Origin: Candidatus Methylacidithermus pantelleriae
GTDB lineage: Bacteria; Verrucomicrobiota; Verrucomicrobiia; Methylacidiphilales; Methylacidiphilaceae
DNA length: 64,000 nucleotides
Direction of reading: 5' to 3'
Assembly (NCBI RefSeq): GCF_905250085.1
Contig: NZ_CAJNOB010000001.1
Coordinates: 40,624-104,623 of the forward strand
The position numbers and the translations under genes were made by a program. Below the pieces are notes generated by a model. It saw only the letters and a list, made by a program, of their open reading frames with translations. It made no database searches and was not told the DNA's origin. The number at the start of each line of letters is the position of its first letter. Position 1 is the stretch's first letter. Shown piece after piece: positions 36,781-44,479 of this stretch.

Positions 36781-37560
36781 CTAGCTTGCCGGAGGATTTT
36801 CCGGTTTTTGGGCAGCGACTACAAGCGTGCGACCCAGAAGCAGAGCCGGAGAGTTGTGTTCCTGGACGAAGGGGAGGTTCTCCGCAGAGACGGTCTTATA
36901 CCGGGAGCGTTCCCTCCAGAGAGCCAAGCGTGAGGCTACTCCGATTGGAACACAAAGGAGGAAAAACCAACCTAAAGACCCTTTTTGCCAGCGATCCACC
37001 GCGATACGAATGTTCCGGAATCCAGCCTGGAAAAGGGCATGGCTAAGGTAAAAACAGGGAACCGGACTGATATGGCCATCCGTATCCGGCGGAAGTTCAT
37101 CCGAAAAAGGTAAAGGGCCAAAAAGGTTCCAAAATCCAAAGAATAGAAAACGAAGCCGGGAACGAAGGTTAAGTACGTTGGGTGTCGAAAAGAGGGCAAG
37201 CCCCCCGGGCACGAGCACCCGATACACTTCTCGCACCACACCGCGGTAATTTTCCAGGTGTTCCAGCACCTCCGTGCAGGTAACCAGAGAAAAAAACCCC
37301 GAGGGATAGGGAAGAGGCTCCCGGTTTAGGTCAACCCTCGTCACCTTCATTCCCTCAAGAGGCTCCGGGCTGCGATCGCACCCAAAGGCTTCCAAGGGGA
37401 AACGCGTGAGAATTTCTTTCGCAAGCCGGCCATCCCCACATCCAATATCCAGGTAATTCCCGGCAAGCCGAGGGCAACACTCTTCGATCATGGCAACCAC
37501 TTTCGCATGGGTGGCCGGTAGACTTAACATTAACTTCTCCCTATCTGTGCTTTTTCGCAC
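36781..37560 (-). CDS. Class I SAM-dependent methyltransferase
   Basis: This encodes 259 residues. SAM-binding motif I is NYLDIGCGDGRLAKEIL, the acidic strand end is AFGCDRSPE, and motif IV/post-I is SLVTCTEVLEHLENY, followed by PGGLALFSTPNVLNLRSRLRF. The C-terminal part has a hydrophobic segment (GWFFLLCVPIGVASRLAL) that may bind membrane. The architecture is nearly the same as the upstream neighbour, suggesting an old duplication. It probably methylates a glycan or lipid carrier; the substrate is unknown. Confidence 0.85.
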   Translation of the reverse strand: MRKSTDREKLMLSLPATHAKVVAMIEECCPRLAGNYLDIGCGDGRLAKEILTRFPLEAFGCDRSPEPLEGMKVTRVDLNREPLPYPSGFFSLVTCTEVLEHLENYRGVVREVYRVLVPGGLALFSTPNVLNLRSRLRFLFFGFWNLFGPLPFSDELPPDTDGHISPVPCFYLSHALFQAGFRNIRIAVDRWQKGSLGWFFLLCVPIGVASRLALWRERSRYKTVSAENLPFVQEHNSPALLLGRTLVVAAQKPENPPAS

Positions 37561-37569
37561 AACCGAGCT

Positions 37570-38355
37570 TTACTGGCTTTGAGCCTTCGGCTGCTGACGG
37601 CGTGCTAGCACAATGAGCGTGTTACCCCCGAAAAGAATCGGTCCGGAAAGGCTATCCCACAGGGCATACTTCTCCTTCCGGGCCGCGGGTTGACAAACGC
37701 CATAAAGCCAGACACCCAGTCCGATGGGCCAAAGCCAAAAAAGCTGACGCCATTTCTGCGCGTCTCGATACCAGCCGAGAGGTTGAAAATGATGCCAAAG
37801 GAGTAGCTGCTTGATCTCCGCAAAAGTCAAAAGGTTTTGATGATCGAACCCGGAACCATACCGCTCCCGTTCTTCCCGCGGAATGACGCGGTAAAAGCAG
37901 CCCCGGAAAAGGAAGTTTAACCGTTCCTCCAGATTGCAAATATTCGGTGTGGAAAGGACGAGCCATCCTCCGGGCCGCGTGACACGGGCTACTTCCCGGA
38001 AGAATTGAAAGGGGTTTTCCAGGTGTTCGATCCCCTCCAAGGAGACAACCAAGTCAAAAAACGCATCCGGACAAGGAAGAGCCTCGTTTACATCCCCGTT
38101 GACCCGGATAATCCTGGGATCAGCTTCGTCTGACTGCGCCAGATCCCGATCCACCCCCCATACCTCTAGCCCCCGCTGGACCAGCCATTGCGCCATGGCC
38201 CCCGGCCCAAGGGGAGCATCTAAGGCCCGGGTGATCAATCCCTGGGAAAGCAACGGTTCCAAGATTTTCCGAACGACCCGATGAATCTCGGCTCTTGCCC
38301 TGGGTACGGCTCCCTTCATCCAAGGATCCCTCGCAATACCGGGGGCAAAGGACAT
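37570..38355 (-). CDS. Class I SAM-dependent methyltransferase (paralogue of neighbour)
   Basis: This encodes 261 residues. Motif I is somewhat altered (RALDAPLGPGAMAQWLV, with LGPG in place of GCGxG) but the rest is regular: VWGVDRD, DLVVSLEGIEHLENPFQFF and PGGWLVLSTPNICNLEERLNFLF. A hydrophobic C-terminal segment (FWLWPIGLGVWLYGVC) parallels the one in the downstream gene. It lies 9 nt upstream of that gene. The changed motif I could reduce SAM affinity, or just reflect drift; no activity can be claimed. Confidence 0.82.
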   Translation of the reverse strand: MSFAPGIARDPWMKGAVPRARAEIHRVVRKILEPLLSQGLITRALDAPLGPGAMAQWLVQRGLEVWGVDRDLAQSDEADPRIIRVNGDVNEALPCPDAFFDLVVSLEGIEHLENPFQFFREVARVTRPGGWLVLSTPNICNLEERLNFLFRGCFYRVIPREERERYGSGFDHQNLLTFAEIKQLLLWHHFQPLGWYRDAQKWRQLFWLWPIGLGVWLYGVCQPAARKEKYALWDSLSGPILFGGNTLIVLARRQQPKAQSQ

Positions 38356-38383
38356 TTCCTTGCGGCCCGGTCCCGATCCGCGG

Positions 38384-38497
38384 TCATGCGCGCCGTGCCT
38401 CTCGCTCTACGATCCAAACAATCAGCCCCAGTCCCAGCGCCGAAAGACCAATGGCGACCCCAAATCCCAAAAGAGAGGAAACGAAAGCTTCCCCCAT
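38384..38497 (-). CDS. Small single-span membrane protein
   Basis: This gene encodes 37 residues: a short polar N-terminus, one hydrophobic segment (LLGFGVAIGLSALGLGLIVWI) and a charged tail VEREARRA. A GGGAG Shine-Dalgarno lies 7 nt before ATG 38497, which is why I accept it; the longer frame upstream to 38668 overlaps a divergent gene and is not credible. No family recognised. It is upstream of the two methyltransferase genes in the same direction (28 nt before the first). Confidence 0.5.
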   Translation of the reverse strand: MGEAFVSSLLGFGVAIGLSALGLGLIVWIVEREARRA

Positions 38498-38525
38498 AGA
38501 CTTGCTCCCATTATCGTAACAAAGT

Positions 38526-39131
38526 ATGGAGGAAAAAGGATCGCAAGCTATTGGCAACTTCCCGATCCGCCCCCGTTTTCTTCCCCGGGTCAGGTCCTTA
38601 TGGGGCCAGGAAGTCTTTTTACTCTTTCTTGTGCTTTGCCTTCCCCTCCTCGGCTGGCCGCAACCCACGGTCTACCCCCAGGCCACCCAGAGCACGGGCA
38701 GTTCTCCCAATTTCTCGGGCACTTGGGTTCTGGTGGAAGTTCAGCCGACTAGAAAAGGCAAGAGCCTTCCCGCGCTCACCCTAACCATTGAGGACTCCGG
38801 AACCAGCGTGACCCAGGTTCGAACGACAGGAACTGGAACCCACGCGCAGCACTGGAAGTACACCTTTTACCTGGACGGCCGGGTAGCCGAAAATCGCACA
38901 CCCCGTGGGGCTCTCCTCCAGACGCAAGCCCGACGCGCTAAAGGTCGACTGGTCCTCTCCTCCTGGCTCACCCGGGACCTTCCTTCCGGAAGGAAGATCC
39001 GCCTCCACATCCAGGAGGCTTGGACACTCAGCCCCGACGGGACGCAGCTACGAATTGAACTCGTTCGCCGCCATCCCTCCGGGCGCCTGCTCCGGAGAGA
39101 ACGTCTCCTGTTTCGCCGGGTGGCATCTTAA
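38526..39131 (+). CDS. Exported hypothetical protein, lipocalin-like
   Basis: This encodes 201 residues. A basic N-terminus leads into a hydrophobic stretch (VFLLFLVLCLPLLGW, about residues 30-44) typical of a signal peptide, so a later start than ATG 38526 is possible. The mature part begins NFSGTWVLVEV, a phrase common to lipocalin-like or DUF-type secreted beta-barrels, and continues with alternating beta strands (WKYTFYLDGRVAENRT, LVLSSWLTRDLPSGRKIRL, WTLSPDGTQLRIELVR). Function unknown. Transcribed divergently from the small membrane protein. Confidence 0.65.
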   Translation: MEEKGSQAIGNFPIRPRFLPRVRSLWGQEVFLLFLVLCLPLLGWPQPTVYPQATQSTGSSPNFSGTWVLVEVQPTRKGKSLPALTLTIEDSGTSVTQVRTTGTGTHAQHWKYTFYLDGRVAENRTPRGALLQTQARRAKGRLVLSSWLTRDLPSGRKIRLHIQEAWTLSPDGTQLRIELVRRHPSGRLLRRERLLFRRVAS

Positions 39132-39247
39132 CACCCTCCCGAAAAGACAAGCCCGATTTCTAAAAATGGACCGACCTTCGAGAAGGCCGTTCCTCCCGCC
39201 ACAAAACAGGCCGGAGCACTCGAACTAGGAGCCGCGTGCCAACTCTC

Positions 39248-39325
39248 CTAGTCGAACTTCTCCCGCATGAGCGCCCACAAACCAATAATGATAAAAATCC
39301 AAATAGGTACGATGAAGAATGCCAT
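39248..39325 (-). CDS. Possible 25-residue membrane peptide
   Basis: An ATG at 39325 opens a 25-codon frame: MAFFIVPIWIFIIIGLWALM followed by REKFD and a TAG stop. The composition (one hydrophobic span, charged end) resembles small subunits of membrane complexes. There is no convincing Shine-Dalgarno and the stop lies inside an 8-bp inverted repeat (ACTAGGAG / CTCCTAGT, 39226-39252), so this is a tentative call. Confidence 0.35.
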   Translation of the reverse strand: MAFFIVPIWIFIIIGLWALMREKFD

Positions 39326-39384
39326 GGCACGGCAAAAAACCGGAAAACCCCGTCTCTGTCAAGCGCAATCCCATTTTTTTTCGC

Positions 39385-39966
39385 TTAAGCCAACGTCTTT
39401 TGTTTTTGTACCCTCAACCACCCGATTCTTGCTTGCGGCTCTGCAGGAGCAACAGCCGACACGGGTAGTTCTAACTCCATCTGGCGCCCGAGAAACTCCA
39501 TAAGAATACGGACACGCGCTTCACCGGGGAGCAGCTTCGAAAGGACCGCCTCAAGGCCCTGCAAGGCTCCGTGATGAACGATGACGCGGTCCCCCTCCTT
39601 GAGAAGTTCAACATCCTGCACCCCCTCCTCGCCGAAGTGCGCCTTTAATTCCTCGATGACCTCCGCCTCAACTACTGGATACCGATCCCCAAAACACACT
39701 ACCCTACCAACCCCTTGGGTGTGGAGGACTAACCGCAGATGTCGCACTGGGTTAAACCAAGCAAAAAGGTACCCTGGAAATAAGGGCTCGATTACCGAAA
39801 GAAGCCTCCGGCGGACAGTCTTCCGGTACCGGATGCGCGGGCAAAACACTTCTAGCTCCGGGCGGTGTCTTGCCAAGGTCCGGCAGGCCAAAAACTCCCG
39901 CCGTGGTTGGGTTCGCACACAAAACCAATAGGCCAAGTCAGGTAGTTGAGCTGCCGCGTATTCCAT
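39385..39966 (-). CDS. Specialised NusG paralogue (RfaH/UpxY-like antiterminator)
   Basis: From ATG 39966 the protein has 193 residues. The N-terminal NGN domain begins AYWFCVRTQPRREFLACRTL, includes the basic YRKTVRRRLLSVIEPLFPGYLFAWF and ends before a KOW-like domain (LLKEGDRVIVHHGALQGLEAVLSKLL). Housekeeping NusG is normally next to secE and ribosomal genes; this one stands beside surface-glycan genes, as RfaH, UpxY and LoaP do, so it probably lets RNA polymerase read through long glycan transcripts. The long structured interval upstream (39967-40927) may be its leader. The open frame extending to 40062 is unlikely to be translated. Confidence 0.85.
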   Translation of the reverse strand: MEYAAAQLPDLAYWFCVRTQPRREFLACRTLARHRPELEVFCPRIRYRKTVRRRLLSVIEPLFPGYLFAWFNPVRHLRLVLHTQGVGRVVCFGDRYPVVEAEVIEELKAHFGEEGVQDVELLKEGDRVIVHHGALQGLEAVLSKLLPGEARVRILMEFLGRQMELELPVSAVAPAEPQARIGWLRVQKQKTLA

Positions 39967-40927
39967 CGCTATCCCCTTTCGGCTTACCTCCCGGTCGAAA
40001 AGGTTTTCTCTTCGGCCAGGAGGTTTTTTGGTGCAGCAGATGATGGACCTAGGACCTGGCACTTCGAACTGGTCAAAGAGGCAGGGGAAAGTTTCCTAAA
40101 GAGAAACGCTCCTGCCCGCCTACCCATAAGCACAGGCGCTCCAAAAAGGAGAGACTGGGTTCACTCCCGAACCAGTCGCTCGGTGGTGTCGAAAGGATTG
40201 GTGGAACCCGGCCAAAAGCCATTTCCGTTGGCTCCGGGTTTGTCCCCTGGGTCTTTCACCTCAGGCAGGGTTTTTTGGAGCAGCTCTCAATCGATGGGTA
40301 ACGGACTCCCAAGCGCGGCCCCCCGGTGAGAAAGAAGACAATCCATAACCAAGGGTTTTGTCCGTAGGCCTGCCCCTCAATGCGGCCTGAGGGACGACCT
40401 TTCGAGAGTGGGAGCCTGCCCCTTTTTGCGGGGTTCCCCCCGGTCCAACCATTAGGCAAGCGGTGACCCACGGCCAGTTGACCTTTCTTGGACGGGTTTC
40501 GGAGCCGTTTTGTACCAGGCCCCTTCGAGGTCGCCAACGGACGGGATACGGGTTAGACTTGGGGAAAAAAGGAAGGAGACTTTCGTTTTTCTTTGGTTCT
40601 GGAAAAGGCTATCGTTCGCAGGCCCGTCCACTTAACCCTTCGCCAGCCCGACGGACCGGGTTAATCCCTACCCCCTTTTTTAGGCAAGCGAGCGACACAT
40701 CCAAGCGGGACTGCCAACCCTGCAACGATCCGAGAACCCAAGGGCAATCTTTCGGTGGCTCGTCTTTTTTGACTATAGGTCGAGGACCCCTGGGAGAGGT
40801 CAAAAAGACCCCCTCTTTTCTAGCTTTTGTGGACCGCGACAGAGAGCGCCCTTGGGAACTTTTCCCCCACCAGCCCCCTCCGAGGAAGGAGATCCCTCAA
40901 ACCACCACGCCTCTAGCTACCAGGGAC
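39967..40927. other. Hairpin-rich non-coding interval upstream of the NusG paralogue
   Basis: Almost 1 kb without a supported gene. I see at least three well-formed inverted repeats. GGCAGG (40080-40085) pairs with CCTGCC (40111-40116) with inner GTTTC/GAAAC. AACCCGG (40204-40210) pairs with CCGGGTT (40233-40239) with inner AGCC/GGCT. GTCTTTTTTGAC (40762-40773) pairs with GTCAAAAAGAC (40799-40809), with one unpaired T. Open frames on both strands overlap and show no family motif. Possible uses are a regulatory leader for the antiterminator, an undescribed RNA, or decayed sequence. Confidence 0.5.
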
Positions 40928-41000
40928 TGCCCCGGCCAGGGCTCGAACCTGGGACCGAGTGATTAAGAGTCACCTGCTCTACCAACTGAGCTACCGGGGC
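40928..41000 (-). tRNA. tRNA-Lys (anticodon CUU)
   Basis: On the minus strand the acceptor stem GCCCCGG (41000-40994) pairs with CCGGGGC (40935-40929), with discriminator A at 40928. D arm TAGCTCAGTTGGTAGAGCA, anticodon loop CTCTTAA within GGTGA/TCACT, and T arm CAGGTTCGAGCCCTG complete the cloverleaf. CTT in loop positions 34-36 reads AAG. CCA is not encoded. Confidence 0.97.
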
Positions 41001-41147
41001 AAAAAGTCTCTAGGAGCCTACGCTCCTTTTACCTATATAGCCAGAGGCTCACGGGGAAGCAAAGCCCCATTGGATAGGCTTTTCTCCAGAGTTTGCGCCA
41101 AGAGAGAAAAAGGCAAAGAAAGTTTGCTTAGAAAAAGCGAGCCCTTT

Positions 41148-41804
41148 TCAATAGATCGGTGGGGCCAGCCGCTCCAAAGGGATCGAACGCAAATCCGGCG
41201 CTAGAAGACGCCCATAGTAGGAATCCCCCGGATGGACCTTGCGGGTAGGTCGCCCGTCTTTTCCCACAAGCTTTCCTCCCTCGTTCACCCACCCGAAAAG
41301 ACCTCTCTTTAAGTACCAGGCCTGCTCAACCCCCCACCTGGTCAATTCCTCCACGAACGCGGCCGATCGCCAACCGACCGAGTCGTAAGCGACAATCGGC
41401 CCGGGGTCCTTGGGCAGGCGCCACAAGCGCCAGGCCTGGGGCCGAGGGGAAACTCGAATGGCACCCCGCAGGTGACTGACCTCGTATTCTTCCACACTGC
41501 GAAGATCCACCAACACCGGGGGGTTGCGCGAGGAATCTTCCAACCAGCGTGCCAGCTCCATGGAAGAAAGGCTTTTTGCGTGGGGGAAACGCTCCTGGAT
41601 CGCTTTTTCCAAACTCTCCCAAGAGAGCGGCGGAGGGGTTACCTTGCAGCTCGCCATGAGAAAGACGAGAAAAGAGACGAGGAAAAAGCCAACGTTTTCC
41701 CTCGCTCGCCATGTTTTGGCGTCCCTTCCTACTCCCCAATGATCTTTATGAGCACGCGTTTTCGTCTCTTTCCGTCGAACTCGCCGTAAAAAATCTGCTC
41801 CCAC
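41148..41804 (-). CDS. Rhodanese-like lipoprotein without the catalytic Cys
   Basis: This encodes up to 218 residues. A hydrophobic stretch ending FLVFLMASC looks like a lipoprotein signal with the lipidated Cys near residue 53. The rest is a rhodanese fold: [37 protein letters not shown] and [22 protein letters not shown]. Where the active-site loop should read C-x4-R there is AYDSVGWRS, with Asp replacing Cys, so sulfurtransferase activity is not expected. The only start I can find before the signal is GTG 41804, which overlaps the YjbQ gene by 76 nt; this overlap is odd. Last gene of the ruv run. Confidence 0.75.
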   Translation of the reverse strand: MGADFLRRVRRKETKTRAHKDHWGVGRDAKTWRARENVGFFLVSFLVFLMASCKVTPPPLSWESLEKAIQERFPHAKSLSSMELARWLEDSSRNPPVLVDLRSVEEYEVSHLRGAIRVSPRPQAWRLWRLPKDPGPIVAYDSVGWRSAAFVEELTRWGVEQAWYLKRGLFGWVNEGGKLVGKDGRPTRKVHPGDSYYGRLLAPDLRSIPLERLAPPIY

Positions 41805-42145
41805 GGCCCTAGATCCAGCCGACCTTGAGTGACCGCCACCACGACCTCTCTTCCCATAATGGTCCTTTTGAGATGGGCATCGGCATTGTCCTCTCCCACA
41901 TTATGCTCATACTGGGAGTAAGGCTTTTCCGGAGCCAGCCGTTCCAACCACCGCTCGAAATCCCGGTGAAGACCAGGTTCATCGTCGTTGATGAACACGC
42001 TTGCTGTAATGTGCATCGCATTGCACAAAAGAAGCCCCTCCTGGATTCCGCTACGGCGTAAGCTTGCCTCCACCTGGGGGGTGATGTTGACCAACGCCCT
42101 CCGAGTTGGAATCTCAAACCAGAGTTCCTCGCGATAGCTCTTCAC
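41729..42145 (-). CDS. YjbQ/UPF0047 family protein
   Basis: This small protein of 138 residues has the family signature [20 protein letters not shown] with conserved His, Glu and Asp, preceded by [18 protein letters not shown]. Members are trimeric and some show weak thiamine-phosphate synthase activity; the physiological role is not settled. Thiamine genes thiH-thiS occur in this window but 7 kb away. The ATGA overlap with ruvB (42142-42145) indicates coupled translation. Confidence 0.92.
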   Translation of the reverse strand: MKSYREELWFEIPTRRALVNITPQVEASLRRSGIQEGLLLCNAMHITASVFINDDEPGLHRDFERWLERLAPEKPYSQYEHNVGEDNADAHLKRTIMGREVVVAVTQGRLDLGPWEQIFYGEFDGKRRKRVLIKIIGE

Positions 42146-43197
42146 GTGTCTTCCTTCTCCCTTTCCTTCCAGAGTTCCCCCTGCAAGGATTGCCCGGGGG
42201 TCACACGCAATTTTTCGTAGGTCCGGGGCGTTGCTACTCTCCCCTGGGGCGTTCTTTTGAGAAAGCCTTGAAGGATCAGGTAAGGCTCATGAACCTCTTC
42301 CAAAGTTCCTGGATCCTCTCCCAGAGCAACGGCCAGCGAGTGGATCCCCACGGGTCCTCCTCGGAATTTGAACACCAACGTCTCCAAAAGCCGCTTGTCC
42401 ATGTCATCGAGACCATCCTCATCAATCTCCAGCATGCTTAAAGCCTCGCAGGCAAGCTCGACGTCGACCGGTCTCCCTTGCCCTTTGACCAGGGCAAAAT
42501 CACGGATCCATCGAACCAGGTGATTGGCAATCCTCGGTGTCCCTCGAGCTCTTCGAGCCACTTCCCATGCCCCGTCGGCCAAAAGGGGTACCTGGAGGAT
42601 CCCCGCGGCTCGCTGTACGATCCGAGCCATTTCTTCGACCGGGTAATAGTCCAGCCGGTGGACCATTCCAAATCGGCTCCGGAGCGGAGCGGTAAGCATG
42701 CCTACCCGAGTTGTGGCCCCCACCAGAGTAAACTTGGGCAAGGTGAGCCGGACGCTCCGAGCACTGGGCCCCTGGTCAATGACGATGTCAATGCGAAAAT
42801 CTTCCATCGCAGGGTAGAGATATTCTTCCACCGCTCTGGGCAGCCGGTGAATCTCATCTATAAAGAGAATCTCCCCCGGTTCCAGCGAGGTGAGAAGCCC
42901 CGCCAGATCCCCCGCTCGCTCCAAAATCGGCCCCGAAGTAGCCCGGAAGTTGACCCCCATTTCCTTGGCCAAAAGAGTCGCAAGACTCGTTTTACCGACG
43001 CCGGCCGGGCCACAAAAAAGCAAGTGTTCCATGGGTTCCCCCCGGGCCCGAGCGGAAGCTACCAGCACCTTGAGCCTTTCTTTCACCCGCTCCTGCCCGA
43101 TAAATTCTTCCCAGGATCCGGGGCGCAAGGATCGTTCCAGTTCTAAATCGACGGTTTCGCCCTTCCAAACCGCCCCGGTTGTAGGATGTTGCTCCAT
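42142..43197 (-). CDS. ruvB: Holliday junction DNA helicase RuvB
   Basis: From ATG 43197 the protein has 351 residues. Family features are [19 protein letters not shown], Walker [19 protein letters not shown], Walker [11 protein letters not shown], the hairpin region [15 protein letters not shown], sensor/arginine-finger segment [21 protein letters not shown] and the winged-helix end [17 protein letters not shown]. It is the hexameric motor that drives branch migration with RuvA. The extension to 43266 is not conserved. It is 142 nt downstream of ruvA. Confidence 0.97.
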   Translation of the reverse strand: MEQHPTTGAVWKGETVDLELERSLRPGSWEEFIGQERVKERLKVLVASARARGEPMEHLLFCGPAGVGKTSLATLLAKEMGVNFRATSGPILERAGDLAGLLTSLEPGEILFIDEIHRLPRAVEEYLYPAMEDFRIDIVIDQGPSARSVRLTLPKFTLVGATTRVGMLTAPLRSRFGMVHRLDYYPVEEMARIVQRAAGILQVPLLADGAWEVARRARGTPRIANHLVRWIRDFALVKGQGRPVDVELACEALSMLEIDEDGLDDMDKRLLETLVFKFRGGPVGIHSLAVALGEDPGTLEEVHEPYLILQGFLKRTPQGRVATPRTYEKLRVTPGQSLQGELWKEREKEDT

Positions 43198-43339
43198 GAC
43201 CTCCAGAAAAACCGTTTTTTTCCTTTCCCCGCTTCCTCTGCTGCCACGCCACCCTCTTACTCCCAAACGCCATCCCCTTCCCGGCTTTTTTGCTAGGCAC
43301 CGGGTTTTTGCCGTACAACTCTCTTTGACCTCCCGTTCC

Positions 43340-43921
43340 CTAGAGTCGTCGCAACGCCTGCCGCACCAGTTCTTCTAGCGGCAAGTGGGGGTCTGCCTCT
43401 ACGACGGCTTCCACCGCCTTAGTGGCTTCCGATTGCCGGTAGCCCAAAGCCACAAGTGCCAGGACAGCATCGGTCGTCTTGGTCCGTGGTTGCCCCCCGG
43501 ACGCAAGCTCCGGAACCCCCTTTAACCGGTCCTTAAGCTCGAAGACAATCCGCTCGGCCATTTTCTTACCAATCCCTCGGATCGAGGCAAGAAAGGTCCG
43601 GTCCCCCTGGCGGACGGCTTCCCGAAACCGCTCCGGATGAGTTACACTGAGAATGGAAAGGGCACTTTTGGGCCCAATCCCTTGCACATGATCGACGAGC
43701 AGCCGAAAAAGTTCCCTCTCTTCCCGGGATCCAAAGCCATAGAGGGCCTGACCCGTATCCCGGAACTCCCAATAGGTCCAGAGGCGAACCGGAGCCGGAG
43801 GCCGGGGCAAGGCCTGGTAGGTGCTCAAAGGAATGGCAAGCTCCCATCCCACTCCAGAAACGCGAACAAGCGCCCGCCCGGGCTCTTTTTCCATCAACTC
43901 CCCCTCGAGAAAAGCCATCAT
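43340..43921 (-). CDS. ruvA: Holliday junction DNA helicase subunit RuvA
   Basis: This encodes 193 residues with the three RuvA domains: an N-terminal OB fold ([20 protein letters not shown]), a double helix-hairpin-helix region ([14 protein letters not shown] and [19 protein letters not shown]) and a C-terminal UBA-like domain ([23 protein letters not shown]) that contacts RuvB. It binds four-way junctions. Its first ATG overlaps the ruvC stop (ATGA), suggesting co-translation of ruvC-ruvA. Confidence 0.97.
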   Translation of the reverse strand: MMAFLEGELMEKEPGRALVRVSGVGWELAIPLSTYQALPRPPAPVRLWTYWEFRDTGQALYGFGSREERELFRLLVDHVQGIGPKSALSILSVTHPERFREAVRQGDRTFLASIRGIGKKMAERIVFELKDRLKGVPELASGGQPRTKTTDAVLALVALGYRQSEATKAVEAVVEADPHLPLEELVRQALRRL

Positions 43922-44451
43922 ACCCGCCCGCTCCCCACAGAGATCGCCCAGTTGCGGTGAAGATGTGCGAGCGCCACCGCCAGAGCGTCCGCCACATCGG
44001 GTGATGGGGGTTGGGATAGCCCAAGCAGGGACTTTACCATAAAGGCCACCTGTCTTTTCTGGGCTTGGCCTTTTCCTGAAACGCCTAGCTTCACAAGCCT
44101 CGGGGGATACTCATAGACGGGAATCAACCGACGCGCCAGTGTTAAGAGAATGACTCCCCGCGCGGCCCCTAAGTCCAAAGCCGTGCGGATACTCTGAACG
44201 AAAATCACTTTTTCCACGGCCGCCACCTGTGGAGCAAACTCACCCACGATCCTTTCCATCTCGCTCTGTAGGGCTTGCAAGCAAGAACCTATGGAAGCTT
44301 TCCGAGCAACCCGGATCGTCCCGCAGGAAACAAGCCGGAGCCTGCCACGACCTTGGCATTCCACAATCCCGTAACCGGTAGAGCGCAGGGAAGGATCCAC
44401 GCCCAAAACGCAATGCTTTCCGTTCCGGACTTCCCCGGAAACTTGCTCCAC
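43918..44451 (-). CDS. ruvC: Crossover junction endodeoxyribonuclease RuvC
   Basis: This Holliday-junction resolvase has 177 residues from GTG 44451, preceded by a GGGGGGAAA stretch that can serve as Shine-Dalgarno. The RNase-H-like fold carries the acidic residues in LGVDPSLRSTGYGIVE, AVEKVIFVQ and SPDVADALAVALAHL. The open frame reaches up to 44760, but the added part lies in the regulator gene and contains no RuvC sequence, so I reject it. Gene order is regulator-ruvC-ruvA-ruvB-yjbQ-rhodanese. Confidence 0.95.
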   Translation of the reverse strand: MEQVSGEVRNGKHCVLGVDPSLRSTGYGIVECQGRGRLRLVSCGTIRVARKASIGSCLQALQSEMERIVGEFAPQVAAVEKVIFVQSIRTALDLGAARGVILLTLARRLIPVYEYPPRLVKLGVSGKGQAQKRQVAFMVKSLLGLSQPPSPDVADALAVALAHLHRNWAISVGSGRV

Positions 44452-44479
44452 TTTCCCCCCTTCCCAAGGCTTACGATCC

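Noticed and set aside
40463..40966. 167-codon plus-strand open frame before tRNA-Lys
   Set aside because: It runs into the tRNA antisense, has no motif or ribosome binding site and is rich in stop-poor GC sequence.
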